Assembly: GCA_009843625.1 (NCBI GenBank)
Contig: VYDD01000084.1
Location: 1 to 17,016 of the forward strand
Reading direction: 5' to 3'
From: Gammaproteobacteria bacterium
GTDB lineage: Bacteria > Gemmatimonadota > Gemmatimonadetes > Longimicrobiales > Gaopeijiaceae
DNA length: 17,016 bases
Shown here: one piece after another, positions 1 to 6,936 of the stretch
How positions within the stretch are numbered: position 1 is the first letter of the stretch
Layout of the letters: every line of letters starts with the position of its first letter
The notes under the pieces: model-generated
What the model was told of the DNA's origin: nothing
Database searches by the model: none
Seen by the model: only the letters and a program-made list of their open reading frames with translations
Program-made: the position numbers and the translations under genes

Positions 1-375
1 GCCCAGGACGCCGAAGAAGCCCGCGGTTACGCGCAGGACTTGAGCGCCCGTGACGTCACCGACTTCGCCGACCCGTCCGAAAGACGACCGCCAGCTCGCG
101 AAGGTGCCCAGGGAGCGTGTGCGCTCCTGCCAGTACGAGAACTGGGCTGCCGTCAGGTAGGGGGAGACGTAGCTACCGTAGTTCCACGCCAGATTCACGA
201 CCCGCTGGCCGTCCGGAAACGGCACGGGCCGCAACACCACGGCGCTCAGCACGCTGAAGATCGCGCTCGTGGCGCCGATCCCCAGAGCGAGCACCAATGC
301 GGCCACGACGGTGAACCCGGGGGTTCTCCGAAGGGACCTCAGGGAGTAGCGGACGTCATCGAGGATTGCGTACAC
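1..375 (-). CDS. MacB/ADOP-type ABC transporter permease, N-terminal part (runs off window)
   Basis: Only the first 125 codons are present; the reading frame is open to base 1. The start is a GTG (VYAILDDVRYSLRSL...) with a GAGAGGA ribosome-binding site 5 nt upstream that overlaps the stop of the TolC gene, so the two are probably translationally coupled (10-nt gap). The N-terminus has the DVRYSLRSLRRTPGFT signature followed by a transmembrane helix (about residues 20-45, VVAALVLALGIGATSAIFSV) and the LRPVPFPDGQRV stretch typical of MacB_PCD periplasmic-core permeases, especially the ADOP (acidobacterial duplicated orphan permease) group. Such permeases act in the inner membrane, usually in mechanotransmission-type export. 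No ATPase or membrane-fusion gene is visible between TolC and this gene. Family call is firm, substrate unknown. Confidence 0.85.
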   Translation of the reverse strand, partial: MYAILDDVRYSLRSLRRTPGFTVVAALVLALGIGATSAIFSVLSAVVLRPVPFPDGQRVVNLAWNYGSYVSPYLTAAQFSYWQERTRSLGTFASWRSSFGRVGEVGDVTGAQVLRVTAGFFGVLG

Positions 376-385
376 GGTCGTCCTC

Positions 386-1909
386 TCAGAGCTCGGCGTC
401 GGGCCGGAGACGCCGCCCGACGGCGGCTTCAAGCGACCAGATTGCGGCATGAAAGTCGTACACGGCAGCGAGGTGGTCGCGCTCCGACTGCGCCATCGAG
501 TCCTCCGCATCCAGAAGCTCCAGGAACGGAGCCGCCCCGAGCGTATAGCGCCGGCGCGCGAGCTCGAGCTGCTCGGACGCCACCTCGAGATTGCGCTCCT
601 GAATGCGCAGGGCCCGGTATGCTGTCGCCAGATCGTCGTAGGACTGCGTAACGGCCGCACGCAGCCTGAGTTCCTCCGCCCTGCGAGCGTACGTGGCATC
701 TCGCCGGTCCGCCTGGGCCTGGGCGATGTTGCGCTGTCGGGTGAAGCCCTCGAATACAGGGAGACTCACGCTCAGGCGAAGGCTCAGCGGCTGCCTGGTA
801 AAGTCGAACGGGAACGTCTGGTTCGCCGCCAGGACCTGCTGGCGCATCTGCTCGGTGAGCACGTACTTCGAGCAGTCTTCCGCCGTGAGCCCCGGCAGGT
901 CCTGCAGGTGGGCGAGGAGGGCGTTGTCGAACTGGCAGCTTCGCCGCTGGCGGTCGACGCTGCCCCGGGCCTGCTGAACGACGTAGTCCCGGTTGCCGAC
1001 CTGGCGGGTGAAGCCCGACCAGACCGCTGACGCCGAAACGGTCGGAAAGTAGCTGCTGCGGGCCCGGTTGACCTGCGCCGAAGCCGACGCCTCCGACGCC
1101 AGCGCCGCCCGCAGGCCGGGATGTCCCGACATGGCCGTCTCGATCAGCTCTCTCCGATCCCAGCCTGGTTCGAACACGGCGAAGTCCGAAGCCAGCTCGA
1201 GCGGGGCTCCCAGATCCGTGCCGAGTTGCTCCATGAGGCGGGCGATCTCGGTGCGGTAGAGGTTTTCCGCCCGGAGAAGGGCCACCCGGGCTCGCCCCAG
1301 GTCGACCTCGGATTGCTTTCCTTCGGTCGAAAGGGCGGCTCCCGCGTCAACCCGCGCACTGATCAGCGCAAAGTTCTGCTCCCAGCGGGCCACCTGACGC
1401 TCCGCTACTTCCACCGCGTCCCTTGCCCTCAGCGCAGCGAGGTACTGCAGCGTCACGGCAGCCTCCAGGGCAAACTCGTCCGCCGCGCCACTAGCCTCGG
1501 CAGCGCGCTGGTTCGCACGCGCGGACCTGGCCTGGAAGAACGTGTTGCCGTCGATGGACCAGTTGACGGACAGGAAATAGCTGGAGAGCAGGTAGTCGGT
1601 GGTGCCCGCCGCGATGTCGGCCGACGAGAAGATGCCGAAGCGCTGCACGCCCGCGTACTCGTACTGGGCTCCTCCCCCGGCCGTGACCGAAGGCAGGAAC
1701 TGACCCCAGGCCTCGCGGACCTGCCATGTGGCTCGATCCAGGTCGTTGGTCGCCGACAGAAAGGCCGGGTTGCCATCCTTCGCGATCCGGATGGCCTCTT
1801 CGAGCGAGAGGCTCATGCGTTCCTGGCCCGATGCGCCAGCCGGGGTTGAAGCGGTGCCGACCCCGGCTATCAGGGCGAGAGCCGCGCCAACTGCGGTGCC
1901 TCGAACCAT
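386..1909 (-). CDS. TolC-family outer membrane efflux channel
   Basis: The product is about 507 aa, usual for TolC/OEP proteins. A signal peptide (VRGTAVGAALALIAGVGTAS, cleavage near ASG-Q at 28-29) precedes two OEP repeats. The first begins at LSLEEAIRIAKDGNPAFL (about 34-51) and the second at SGHPGLRAAL (about 261); each has a long coiled-coil helix and amphipathic beta strands. The ending LGAAPFLELLDAEDSMAQSE is typical of the family. The chosen start is the ATG at 1909, which has GGAG 9 nt upstream; a GTG at 1924 in the same frame would add MERES. It would form the outer-membrane exit duct for the permease encoded immediately downstream. A sigma-54-like element lies about 50 nt upstream of the start. 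An unusual insert of about 60 residues with Cys325 and Cys346 sits between the two strands of the second hairpin. Confidence 0.92.
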   Translation of the reverse strand: MVRGTAVGAALALIAGVGTASTPAGASGQERMSLSLEEAIRIAKDGNPAFLSATNDLDRATWQVREAWGQFLPSVTAGGGAQYEYAGVQRFGIFSSADIAAGTTDYLLSSYFLSVNWSIDGNTFFQARSARANQRAAEASGAADEFALEAAVTLQYLAALRARDAVEVAERQVARWEQNFALISARVDAGAALSTEGKQSEVDLGRARVALLRAENLYRTEIARLMEQLGTDLGAPLELASDFAVFEPGWDRRELIETAMSGHPGLRAALASEASASAQVNRARSSYFPTVSASAVWSGFTRQVGNRDYVVQQARGSVDRQRRSCQFDNALLAHLQDLPGLTAEDCSKYVLTEQMRQQVLAANQTFPFDFTRQPLSLRLSVSLPVFEGFTRQRNIAQAQADRRDATYARRAEELRLRAAVTQSYDDLATAYRALRIQERNLEVASEQLELARRRYTLGAAPFLELLDAEDSMAQSERDHLAAVYDFHAAIWSLEAAVGRRLRPDAEL

Positions 1910-1959
1910 TGATTCCCGCTCCACGTCCGGAGTGATCGATGCCTTCGTGGGGAGAACAT

Positions 1960-1976
1960 TGTAAGAAGCGTGCCAA
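1960..1976 (-). promoter_or_regulatory. Sigma-54 (RpoN)-type promoter of the TolC/permease operon
   Basis: The minus strand reads TTGGCACG-CTTC-TTAC-A. The -24 block TGGCACG is a perfect match to the sigma-54 consensus TGGCACG-N4-TTGCW, and the GG to -12 dinucleotide spacing is exactly 10. The -12 element is TTAC instead of TTGC: the G is lost and the C kept. It sits about 50 nt upstream of the TolC ATG, and the neighbouring genes encode a sigma-54 activator and kinase. Transcription start would be near 1950. Confidence 0.65.
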
Positions 1977-2116
1977 GGCGGTGTCGTCGGGCCTATATGA
2001 TTTCATGACAACAGGTTATGGAGTGTCTTCGGCCCGCGTGGGGAAGTGCGGTCCGCCCGGTTGTGGGACTCGAACGTGCGATTGTGAACGGTTGACGATG
2101 GTGCCCAGGTACCGGT

Positions 2117-2141
2117 CCCGTGGGTGTTGTGACCCGTCGGG
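2117..2141 (-). other. Interrupted GC-rich hairpin downstream of the histidine kinase gene
   Basis: CCCGTGGGT (2117-2125) and ACCCGTCGGG (2132-2141) pair as two 4-bp blocks around a 6-nt loop, with a small internal bulge. It starts about 25 nt after the kinase stop codon. No T-run follows on the minus strand, so it is a weak terminator candidate. It could equally be part of an upstream activator site for the sigma-54 promoter about 140 bp away. Confidence 0.3.
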
Positions 2142-2165
2142 CGACTACGGATGCGGTCTTCTTCT

Positions 2166-3506
2166 TCAGTCGTCCGAATCCATGGGAATCGCGATGCGCG
2201 CCCGCGCTCCGCCGCCGTCTTTCCGATTCTCCAGCGACAGAGTGCCGCCATGGCTCTCGGCGATCTGCCGTGACAGCACGAAGCCGACCCCGGAGCCACC
2301 GGACTTAGTCGTAAAGAAGGGCACGAAGAGATTGCCCGTGTCTCCTAGCCCAGGGCACTCGTCTTCGACGATGATCTCAACCCTGGCGTCATGAACCTCC
2401 CATCCGACCCGCACCCGGCGGCCCTCGGCTTCGAGGGTGGCATCGGCCGCGTTTCTCACAAGGTTGATCAGCGCCTGCTGCAGCTGATCGGCGTCCGCGG
2501 AACAGTTGGCCTCGGGGCCCGCCACCACTTCCACCGGAACCCGCGTCTCCAAGTCGGCAACCACCTGTACCAGACTGCCGACCGGGACTGGAGCCAGCTT
2601 CGGTGCCGGCAGCCGTGCGAGCCGGGCGTATGAAGCCATGAACCGCCCCAGCGTCTCGGCCCGTGACGAGATCACGCCCAGGCCTCGCTCCACATCGTCC
2701 TCGATCTCGGCGGGAAGCCGGCTGCGCCTGAGAAGTGTGTGGAGGCTGCCCGAAATCGACTTGATCGGGGCCAGGGAATTGTTGATCTCGTGGGACAGCA
2801 CCCGGATGATGCGCTGCCAGGCCTTGCGTTCCTCTTCGTGCAACGCACGGCTCAGGTCCGAGAGCGCGATCAGCCTGAGCGGATACCCCTCCTGGCGGAC
2901 GACACTGCGCCGGAGTTCCCACCGGCCCGACCCGCCGGGAAACGACAGCTCCACCGTGCCCGGCGTAGTTCCGGTCAACTGGCTGGAGAGACGCAACTCC
3001 TCGGCTGTCCTGCCCCTGAGGCGGTGCGCCGGTTGCCCGAGCAGTCTCTCGCCGGCGCGATTGACGATGCGCAGCACACCTTGCGGGTCGAAGGCCAGCA
3101 CCACGATGTCGATCTCCTCCAGGACCTTGCGGAGCGTCTCCGTGGCTTCGACGGCCCCGAGCCTCTGCTCCCTCAGGATCTCCTCGAGTGAGTTGATCTC
3201 CAGATAGGCCAGCGAGAGAGGGTCCCGGGCATCACCAACCCTGGCCCTGATCGAGAAATCCCCCTCACGCAGGGCCGCGAGCATGTTCGCGATGGTCTCG
3301 AACGGACGGAGCGCATGGTTCTTCGCAGCGGCACTGAGCCCGAGCCAACCGGCGATCAACGCCAGCGCCAGCGGCCACCGCATGGCCGGATCGAGTCCGC
3401 TTCGCCACAGCAGCAGGAGTGCGACGACGACGGTGGGAAGGCCCGCCAACACGGTAAGGAGGAGAACCCGCCTGTCGTGTCGCGTACCCAGCCACCTGAG
3501 GCTCAT
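2166..3506 (-). CDS. Membrane sensor histidine kinase, NtrY-like
   Basis: From the ATG at 3506 the product is 446 aa. Two transmembrane helices (about 13-33 and 43-62) are followed by a HAMP-like linker (65-115), a PAS domain (about 125-225), a dimerisation/phosphoacceptor domain with His239 in LSHEINNSLAPIKSI, and an HATPase_c domain. The HATPase_c has an N-box (NLVRNAADA, 348-356), a G1 box (DECPGL, 382-387) and a G2 box (GGSGVGF, 403-409). The G1 box has Cys where DxGxG normally has Gly. The chosen ATG has GGGAG 5 nt upstream. A TTG at 3545 in the same frame would give 459 aa and a 4-bp overlap with the regulator stop, so the start is not certain. It is co-transcribed with the sigma-54 response regulator just upstream and most likely phosphorylates it. 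The periplasmic loop is very short, so the signal is probably sensed in the membrane or cytoplasm. Confidence 0.92.
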   Translation of the reverse strand: MSLRWLGTRHDRRVLLLTVLAGLPTVVVALLLLWRSGLDPAMRWPLALALIAGWLGLSAAAKNHALRPFETIANMLAALREGDFSIRARVGDARDPLSLAYLEINSLEEILREQRLGAVEATETLRKVLEEIDIVVLAFDPQGVLRIVNRAGERLLGQPAHRLRGRTAEELRLSSQLTGTTPGTVELSFPGGSGRWELRRSVVRQEGYPLRLIALSDLSRALHEEERKAWQRIIRVLSHEINNSLAPIKSISGSLHTLLRRSRLPAEIEDDVERGLGVISSRAETLGRFMASYARLARLPAPKLAPVPVGSLVQVVADLETRVPVEVVAGPEANCSADADQLQQALINLVRNAADATLEAEGRRVRVGWEVHDARVEIIVEDECPGLGDTGNLFVPFFTTKSGGSGVGFVLSRQIAESHGGTLSLENRKDGGGARARIAIPMDSDD

Positions 3507-3541
3507 TCCGTCTCCCGGCCTTCCATGCCGCGCGAACGCGA

Positions 3542-4924
3542 TCAACCAGTCACGGGTTCCCGATCATCGTCCTGGGTCCTGATCCGCTTCAGACGCCGGT
3601 AGAGGGAGCTGCGCGTAAGCCCAAGCGCCCGCGCCGCCTTGCTCACATTTCCACCGTGGCGATCCAGTGCCTTCCGGACGAGGATGCGCTCGGCCTCCTC
3701 CAGCGTAACGTCGGCGAGGCTTGTCGAATCGCCTTCGCGCCCGCGCAGCCGGAGGTCGGCCGCCTCGATGTGCGAGCCGCGTGCCATAAGCACGGCCCGC
3801 TCGACCGAATGCTGCAACTCACGCACGTTGCCGGGCCAGGCGTGTGCCGCGAGGGCGGCCTCGGCCCCCGGCGAAAAGCCGACGATGGCTCTGCCGTAGC
3901 GGGTTGCCTTCCGCCCCAGGAAGTGCCGGGCCAGCAAGGGGATGTCCTCTGGGCGGCCCCGAAGTGGCGGAAGCTCGATCTCGACCGTGTTCAACCGGTA
4001 GAGCAGATCTTCGCGGAAGTCACCTCTCGCCACAGCTTCGCCGATGCTGGCGTTGGTGGCGGAGATGACCCGCACATCGACGTGCCGCACCTTCGACGAG
4101 CCAACCCGCCGGATCTCCCCGGTCTCGAGTACGCGCAGAAACCTGGCCTGTTGTTGCAGCGGTACGTTGGCGATTTCATCGAGAAACAGGGTGCCCTTGT
4201 GGGCGAGTTCGAAGCACCCGACCCGCTCGGTTCTGGCGTCGGTGAAGGCACCCTTTACATGTCCGAAGATCTCGCTCTCGAAGATCCCTTCGCCAAACCC
4301 TCCGGCGTTCACGGCGACGAGGTCGTACCCGGATCGATGCGACACGGCGTGCAGCCGTCGGGCGACTACCTCCTTTCCCGTCCCGTGCTCTCCGGTAATC
4401 AGCACGTTTGCGTGGGAGGGACCGACGCGATTGATGATCTCCAGCACCGGCCGCATAGCCGCGGATTCGGCGATGAGTTTCGGTGCGCTCTCTCCCTTGA
4501 GCCTGATGTTCTCGGTCTCGAGGCGCTGGGCACGGCGCAACGCCCGCCCGAGATCCACCTGCGTCCGAATCGTGGCGAGCAGCCGTTCGTTGTCCCACGG
4601 CTTCTCGACGTAGTCCCGGGCTCCTCGGCGCATCGCCTCCACGGCTCCGCCCACGCTGCCCCACGCCGTCATGGTGACCACGGGCAGAGTCTCGTCCAGT
4701 TCACGCAGGTCGCCGAGCAGGGCGAGTCCCTCCTTCCCGGAGGTCGTGTCGCGGGTGTAGTTCAGGTCGAGCAGGACCAGATCGAAATCACCCTTTTCGA
4801 CCGCGCGCCGAACCGCAAGCGGGGACGTGACGGCCTTGGTCTTAAAGCCCTCGCCCTTCAGCAGCAGGCGCAGAGCTTCGAGAATGTCGCTCTGGTCGTC
4901 CGCGATCAGGATGCGCGCCGTCAT
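3542..4924 (-). CDS. Sigma-54-dependent NtrC-family response regulator
   Basis: The product is 460 aa with the standard three-domain layout. The receiver domain (1-120) has acidic residues D9/D10, phosphoacceptor D53 in LLDLNYTRDTTSGKEG, T85 and K108. The AAA+ sigma-54 activation domain (about 150-380) has Walker A GEHGTGKE (178-185), a GAFTDA loop (225-230), Walker B LFLDE (246-250) and arginine-finger region FREDLLYRLN. A Fis-type helix-turn-helix lies at about 424-448 (NVSKAARALGLTRSSLYRR). The sigma-54-contacting GAFTGA loop has Asp in place of the second Gly, and Walker A has His for the usual Ser. The gene leads the regulator-kinase operon and has its own sigma-54-like element upstream, suggesting autoregulation. 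It probably activates the TolC/permease promoter. Confidence 0.95.
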   Translation of the reverse strand: MTARILIADDQSDILEALRLLLKGEGFKTKAVTSPLAVRRAVEKGDFDLVLLDLNYTRDTTSGKEGLALLGDLRELDETLPVVTMTAWGSVGGAVEAMRRGARDYVEKPWDNERLLATIRTQVDLGRALRRAQRLETENIRLKGESAPKLIAESAAMRPVLEIINRVGPSHANVLITGEHGTGKEVVARRLHAVSHRSGYDLVAVNAGGFGEGIFESEIFGHVKGAFTDARTERVGCFELAHKGTLFLDEIANVPLQQQARFLRVLETGEIRRVGSSKVRHVDVRVISATNASIGEAVARGDFREDLLYRLNTVEIELPPLRGRPEDIPLLARHFLGRKATRYGRAIVGFSPGAEAALAAHAWPGNVRELQHSVERAVLMARGSHIEAADLRLRGREGDSTSLADVTLEEAERILVRKALDRHGGNVSKAARALGLTRSSLYRRLKRIRTQDDDREPVTG

Positions 4925-4971
4925 GGGCTGCCTGCCTCAATCTCGTCCAATGGGGAAGTCATAAACTCACG

Positions 4972-4988
4972 AGAAAGCTTCGTGCCAA
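4972..4988 (-). promoter_or_regulatory. Sigma-54-type promoter of the regulator-kinase operon
   Basis: The minus strand reads TTGGCACG-AAGC-TTTC-T. The -24 octamer is identical to that upstream of the TolC gene, and the spacing from GG to the -12 dinucleotide is again 10. The -12 element is TTTC instead of TTGC. It lies about 50 nt before the regulator ATG, the same distance as in the TolC promoter. The match between the two supports both as real and points to autoregulation by the encoded activator. Confidence 0.6.
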
Positions 4989-5062
4989 TCGACGGCAGGA
5001 GGTCGTATCAGATGTTAGCCCAACAGCTTATGGCCATCATCAGAAGATGAGCTCCGGGATGG

Positions 5063-5092
5063 CTATCGACCGATAGTGGGACGGGCTGTCCC
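5063..5092. promoter_or_regulatory. Paired inverted repeats, candidate activator binding site
   Basis: Two adjacent dyads are present: CTATCG-AC-CGATAG (5063-5076) and GGGAC-GGGCT-GTCCC (5078-5092). They lie about 75-105 bp upstream of the sigma-54-like element of the regulator gene, the usual range for enhancer sites of NtrC-type activators. The 7-mer GTGGGAC (5076-5082) recurs at 2063-2069, almost the same distance (87 versus 88 bp) from the TolC sigma-54 element. A 7-mer match can arise by chance, so the site is tentative. Confidence 0.35.
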
Positions 5093-5104
5093 GTTTTCGA
5101 ACAA

Positions 5105-5156
5105 CCTGGGCGGGTTGGCGGGAGTTGTTGGGCGACCATTGTCCAACCGCCCCAGG
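5105..5156 (-). terminator. Long imperfect hairpin after the ECF sigma operon
   Basis: CCTGGGCGGGTTGG (5105-5118) and CCAACCGCCCCAGG (5143-5156) form a 14-bp stem with two mismatches and a 24-nt loop. The stem begins 5 nt after the stop codon of the beta-propeller gene. There is no T-run after it on the minus strand, so if it ends transcription it is not a classical intrinsic terminator. Confidence 0.45.
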
Positions 5157-5161
5157 CTCGA

Positions 5162-6355
5162 CTAGCGTCCCATCCGCTCGATTCTCCAGACGTCGACATG
5201 GTCCAGGTCAAGGCTATCCTGACGGACGGTAACCAGGTAACCCGCACCGAACACGGGGACCGAGTCCTCCTTGCGCGGCGGGGCGGGAACGCTGCCCAGC
5301 AGCCGGCCTTCGGGGTCGAAGACCTCCAGCCGGTTGCCGGCCGTGCGAATCACCTCCACCCACAGGGTTCCGTCGGGCGCGAGGAAGATGTCCTCGATGA
5401 AAGGCTTGCGCGCGGGCCGGCTCGGACGCCGCGGATCACAGGACGCGTTCGGGTTCTCGGAGAGGAACTCCTCGAAGTCCCGGTTTCCGGCCGTCCATTC
5501 CTCGTCCGAGATGGGCTCTTCCGGCAGGCCGCGCTCGATGATGCGCAGGGTATCCGTGCCATGCCGGGTGATGGCGATCCGGTAGACATCCGTCATCGCT
5601 GAATACTGGACGCCACCCGCGCCGGGATGTTGAACCAGCCCGGACCCGAAGGGAATGTCGAAGAAGGTGATCAACGGATCGTGTGTGCATAGGATGCCGG
5701 TCGAACCAGGCGGCGCTTGCAGCCACGACAGCGTGTCCCCCGTCTCGCCGCGGCTGTCGTGACCGACGAGCACCGACGTGACCCCGGTCGCATCCCGCGT
5801 GTACCCAAGGCGGTAGACTCGGTCCGCACTCACGGGCCGGAACCGGATGTGGCCGACGGGTCCGCTCACGCTCCCCTCGATCCGCTGCTGTCCCAGCCAC
5901 TCGCCTTCGGCGGAGAATTCGCCGATGCGCCCCAGGTTGGGATCCAGGGTCAGGAGCCGGTCGCCCACCCACGCGAGCGAATACGGGCTGCGGAACTCGC
6001 CCGGTCCCTCGCCATTGCGCCCGAAGGTACGTTGATGGACTCCGTCCAGGCCGAAGACCCGGACCTCGCGGTTGAACCCGTCGGCCACGAACAGCGTCCC
6101 ATCCGGCCCCATTGCGACGCTGTTGACTCTGCCGAACTCCTCGGGAGCGCCCGTCTCCGCCACCGACTTGGGCCCGATGGACACGACCGGGACGAGCCGC
6201 CAATCGGGTGGGGTGCCCGTGGTGTTCGTGTGAATGATGTTGCCAACCGTGTCAACCGAAATGGCCAAGTCACCGGGGATGGTCCGGGGCCCGTCCTCGC
6301 AGCCGGTGAATGCAGTAAATGTCAGGATGAGGATGGTCACCCGAAGCCTGATCAC
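5162..6355 (-). CDS. 6-bladed beta-propeller lipoprotein
   Basis: The product is 397 aa. A lipoprotein signal peptide has the lipobox FTGC with Cys19 as the lipidated residue, so the protein should be anchored to the membrane and face the periplasm or outside. The mature part has repeated propeller motifs of the 6-bladed/NHL-like type: VNSVAMGPDGTLFVADGFN, REVRVFGLDG, FGRNGEGPGEF, LLTLDPNLGRIGEFSAEG and IFLAPDGTLWVEVIR. Proteins of this type usually bind ligands or partners rather than act as enzymes. The GTG start overlaps the preceding stop by 4 bp (GTGA), making it the last gene of the ECF sigma operon. Another GTG five codons in is possible. Ligand and partner are unknown. Confidence 0.85.
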   Translation of the reverse strand: MIRLRVTILILTFTAFTGCEDGPRTIPGDLAISVDTVGNIIHTNTTGTPPDWRLVPVVSIGPKSVAETGAPEEFGRVNSVAMGPDGTLFVADGFNREVRVFGLDGVHQRTFGRNGEGPGEFRSPYSLAWVGDRLLTLDPNLGRIGEFSAEGEWLGQQRIEGSVSGPVGHIRFRPVSADRVYRLGYTRDATGVTSVLVGHDSRGETGDTLSWLQAPPGSTGILCTHDPLITFFDIPFGSGLVQHPGAGGVQYSAMTDVYRIAITRHGTDTLRIIERGLPEEPISDEEWTAGNRDFEEFLSENPNASCDPRRPSRPARKPFIEDIFLAPDGTLWVEVIRTAGNRLEVFDPEGRLLGSVPAPPRKEDSVPVFGAGYLVTVRQDSLDLDHVDVWRIERMGR

Positions 6356-6936
6356 TCCAAACCCGCCACATCGAGCCGGGGGGTCACGATGAGGATGAGC
6401 ACGGGCTCGTCGGCGGAGCGGCGAGCCGAACCCAACAGCACCCTCTGACCATCACGCATCGTGACCGAGGCTCCGAGAAGCGGCGGTGATATCGGAGCGC
6501 CGGTCGGCCCCCACACGATCAGGTCGGTGAGGGTCACCTGAGCGCGGATCGTCCCCGTGGAACGGTGCGCACTCACCTCTGCATGGATCGTCAAAGGCTT
6601 GTCGTAGTCGTCCGGGAAGATTCTCTGGGACCCGCTGCCGCTGACGGTGGGCGATCCGCGGTAGGGCAGTACGAGGCCGACGTTCAGTACCGACGTCGAC
6701 AGGAGTCGATAGCCCCGAAAGTTGAAGGCCATCCGGAGTTCTTTCACGACATCGCTGATTTCGGGATCCTCGTCCGTGAAACCATCCGCCTGCACCAGTT
6801 GAAAGACGAACTGCACGTTCCAGACGTCCTGAGCGGGGTCTTCCCGCTCTTGTGCGCCCGCGAAGCTCGCAAGCAGACCCAGGGCCAGCGGAGCGATCAA
6901 CCCGCATCCAAGCCCTCTCTTCGCACTCTCAATCAT
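6352..6936 (-). CDS. Small exported protein with secretin-like C-terminal signature
   Basis: The product is 194 aa from the ATG at 6936, which overlaps the preceding stop by 1 bp (TGATG) and has a strong AAGGAGAG site 6 nt upstream. The open frame continues further upstream, but that part is a shadow of the preceding gene. A signal peptide (GLIAPLALGLLASFAGAQ, cleavage near residue 28) is followed by WNVQFVFQLVQADGFTDEDPEISDVVKELR (written in two halves: WNVQFVFQLVQADGF, 39-53, then TDEDPEISDVVKELR, 54-68) and GYRLLSTSVLNVGL. The C-terminus, SVTMRDGQRVLLGSARRS then PVLILIVTPRL (157-188), resembles the core of type II/III secretins and PilQ (xVxDGxTVxLGG ... LLIxITPRI). It is far too short to be a full secretin. 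Function is unknown; the secretin resemblance is my inference from motif pattern. Confidence 0.75.
   Translation of the reverse strand: MIESAKRGLGCGLIAPLALGLLASFAGAQEREDPAQDVWNVQFVFQLVQADGFTDEDPEISDVVKELRMAFNFRGYRLLSTSVLNVGLVLPYRGSPTVSGSGSQRIFPDDYDKPLTIHAEVSAHRSTGTIRAQVTLTDLIVWGPTGAPISPPLLGASVTMRDGQRVLLGSARRSADEPVLILIVTPRLDVAGLE

Noticed and set aside
3656..5050. Plus-strand open frame of 464 codons opposite the sigma-54 activator
   Set aside because: The activator on the other strand has all family motifs; the antisense product has none.
5081..5096. Plus-strand intrinsic terminator (ACGGG-CTGT-CCCG followed by TTTT)
   Set aside because: No plus-strand gene lies upstream to be terminated; the dyad fits better as part of a regulator binding site.
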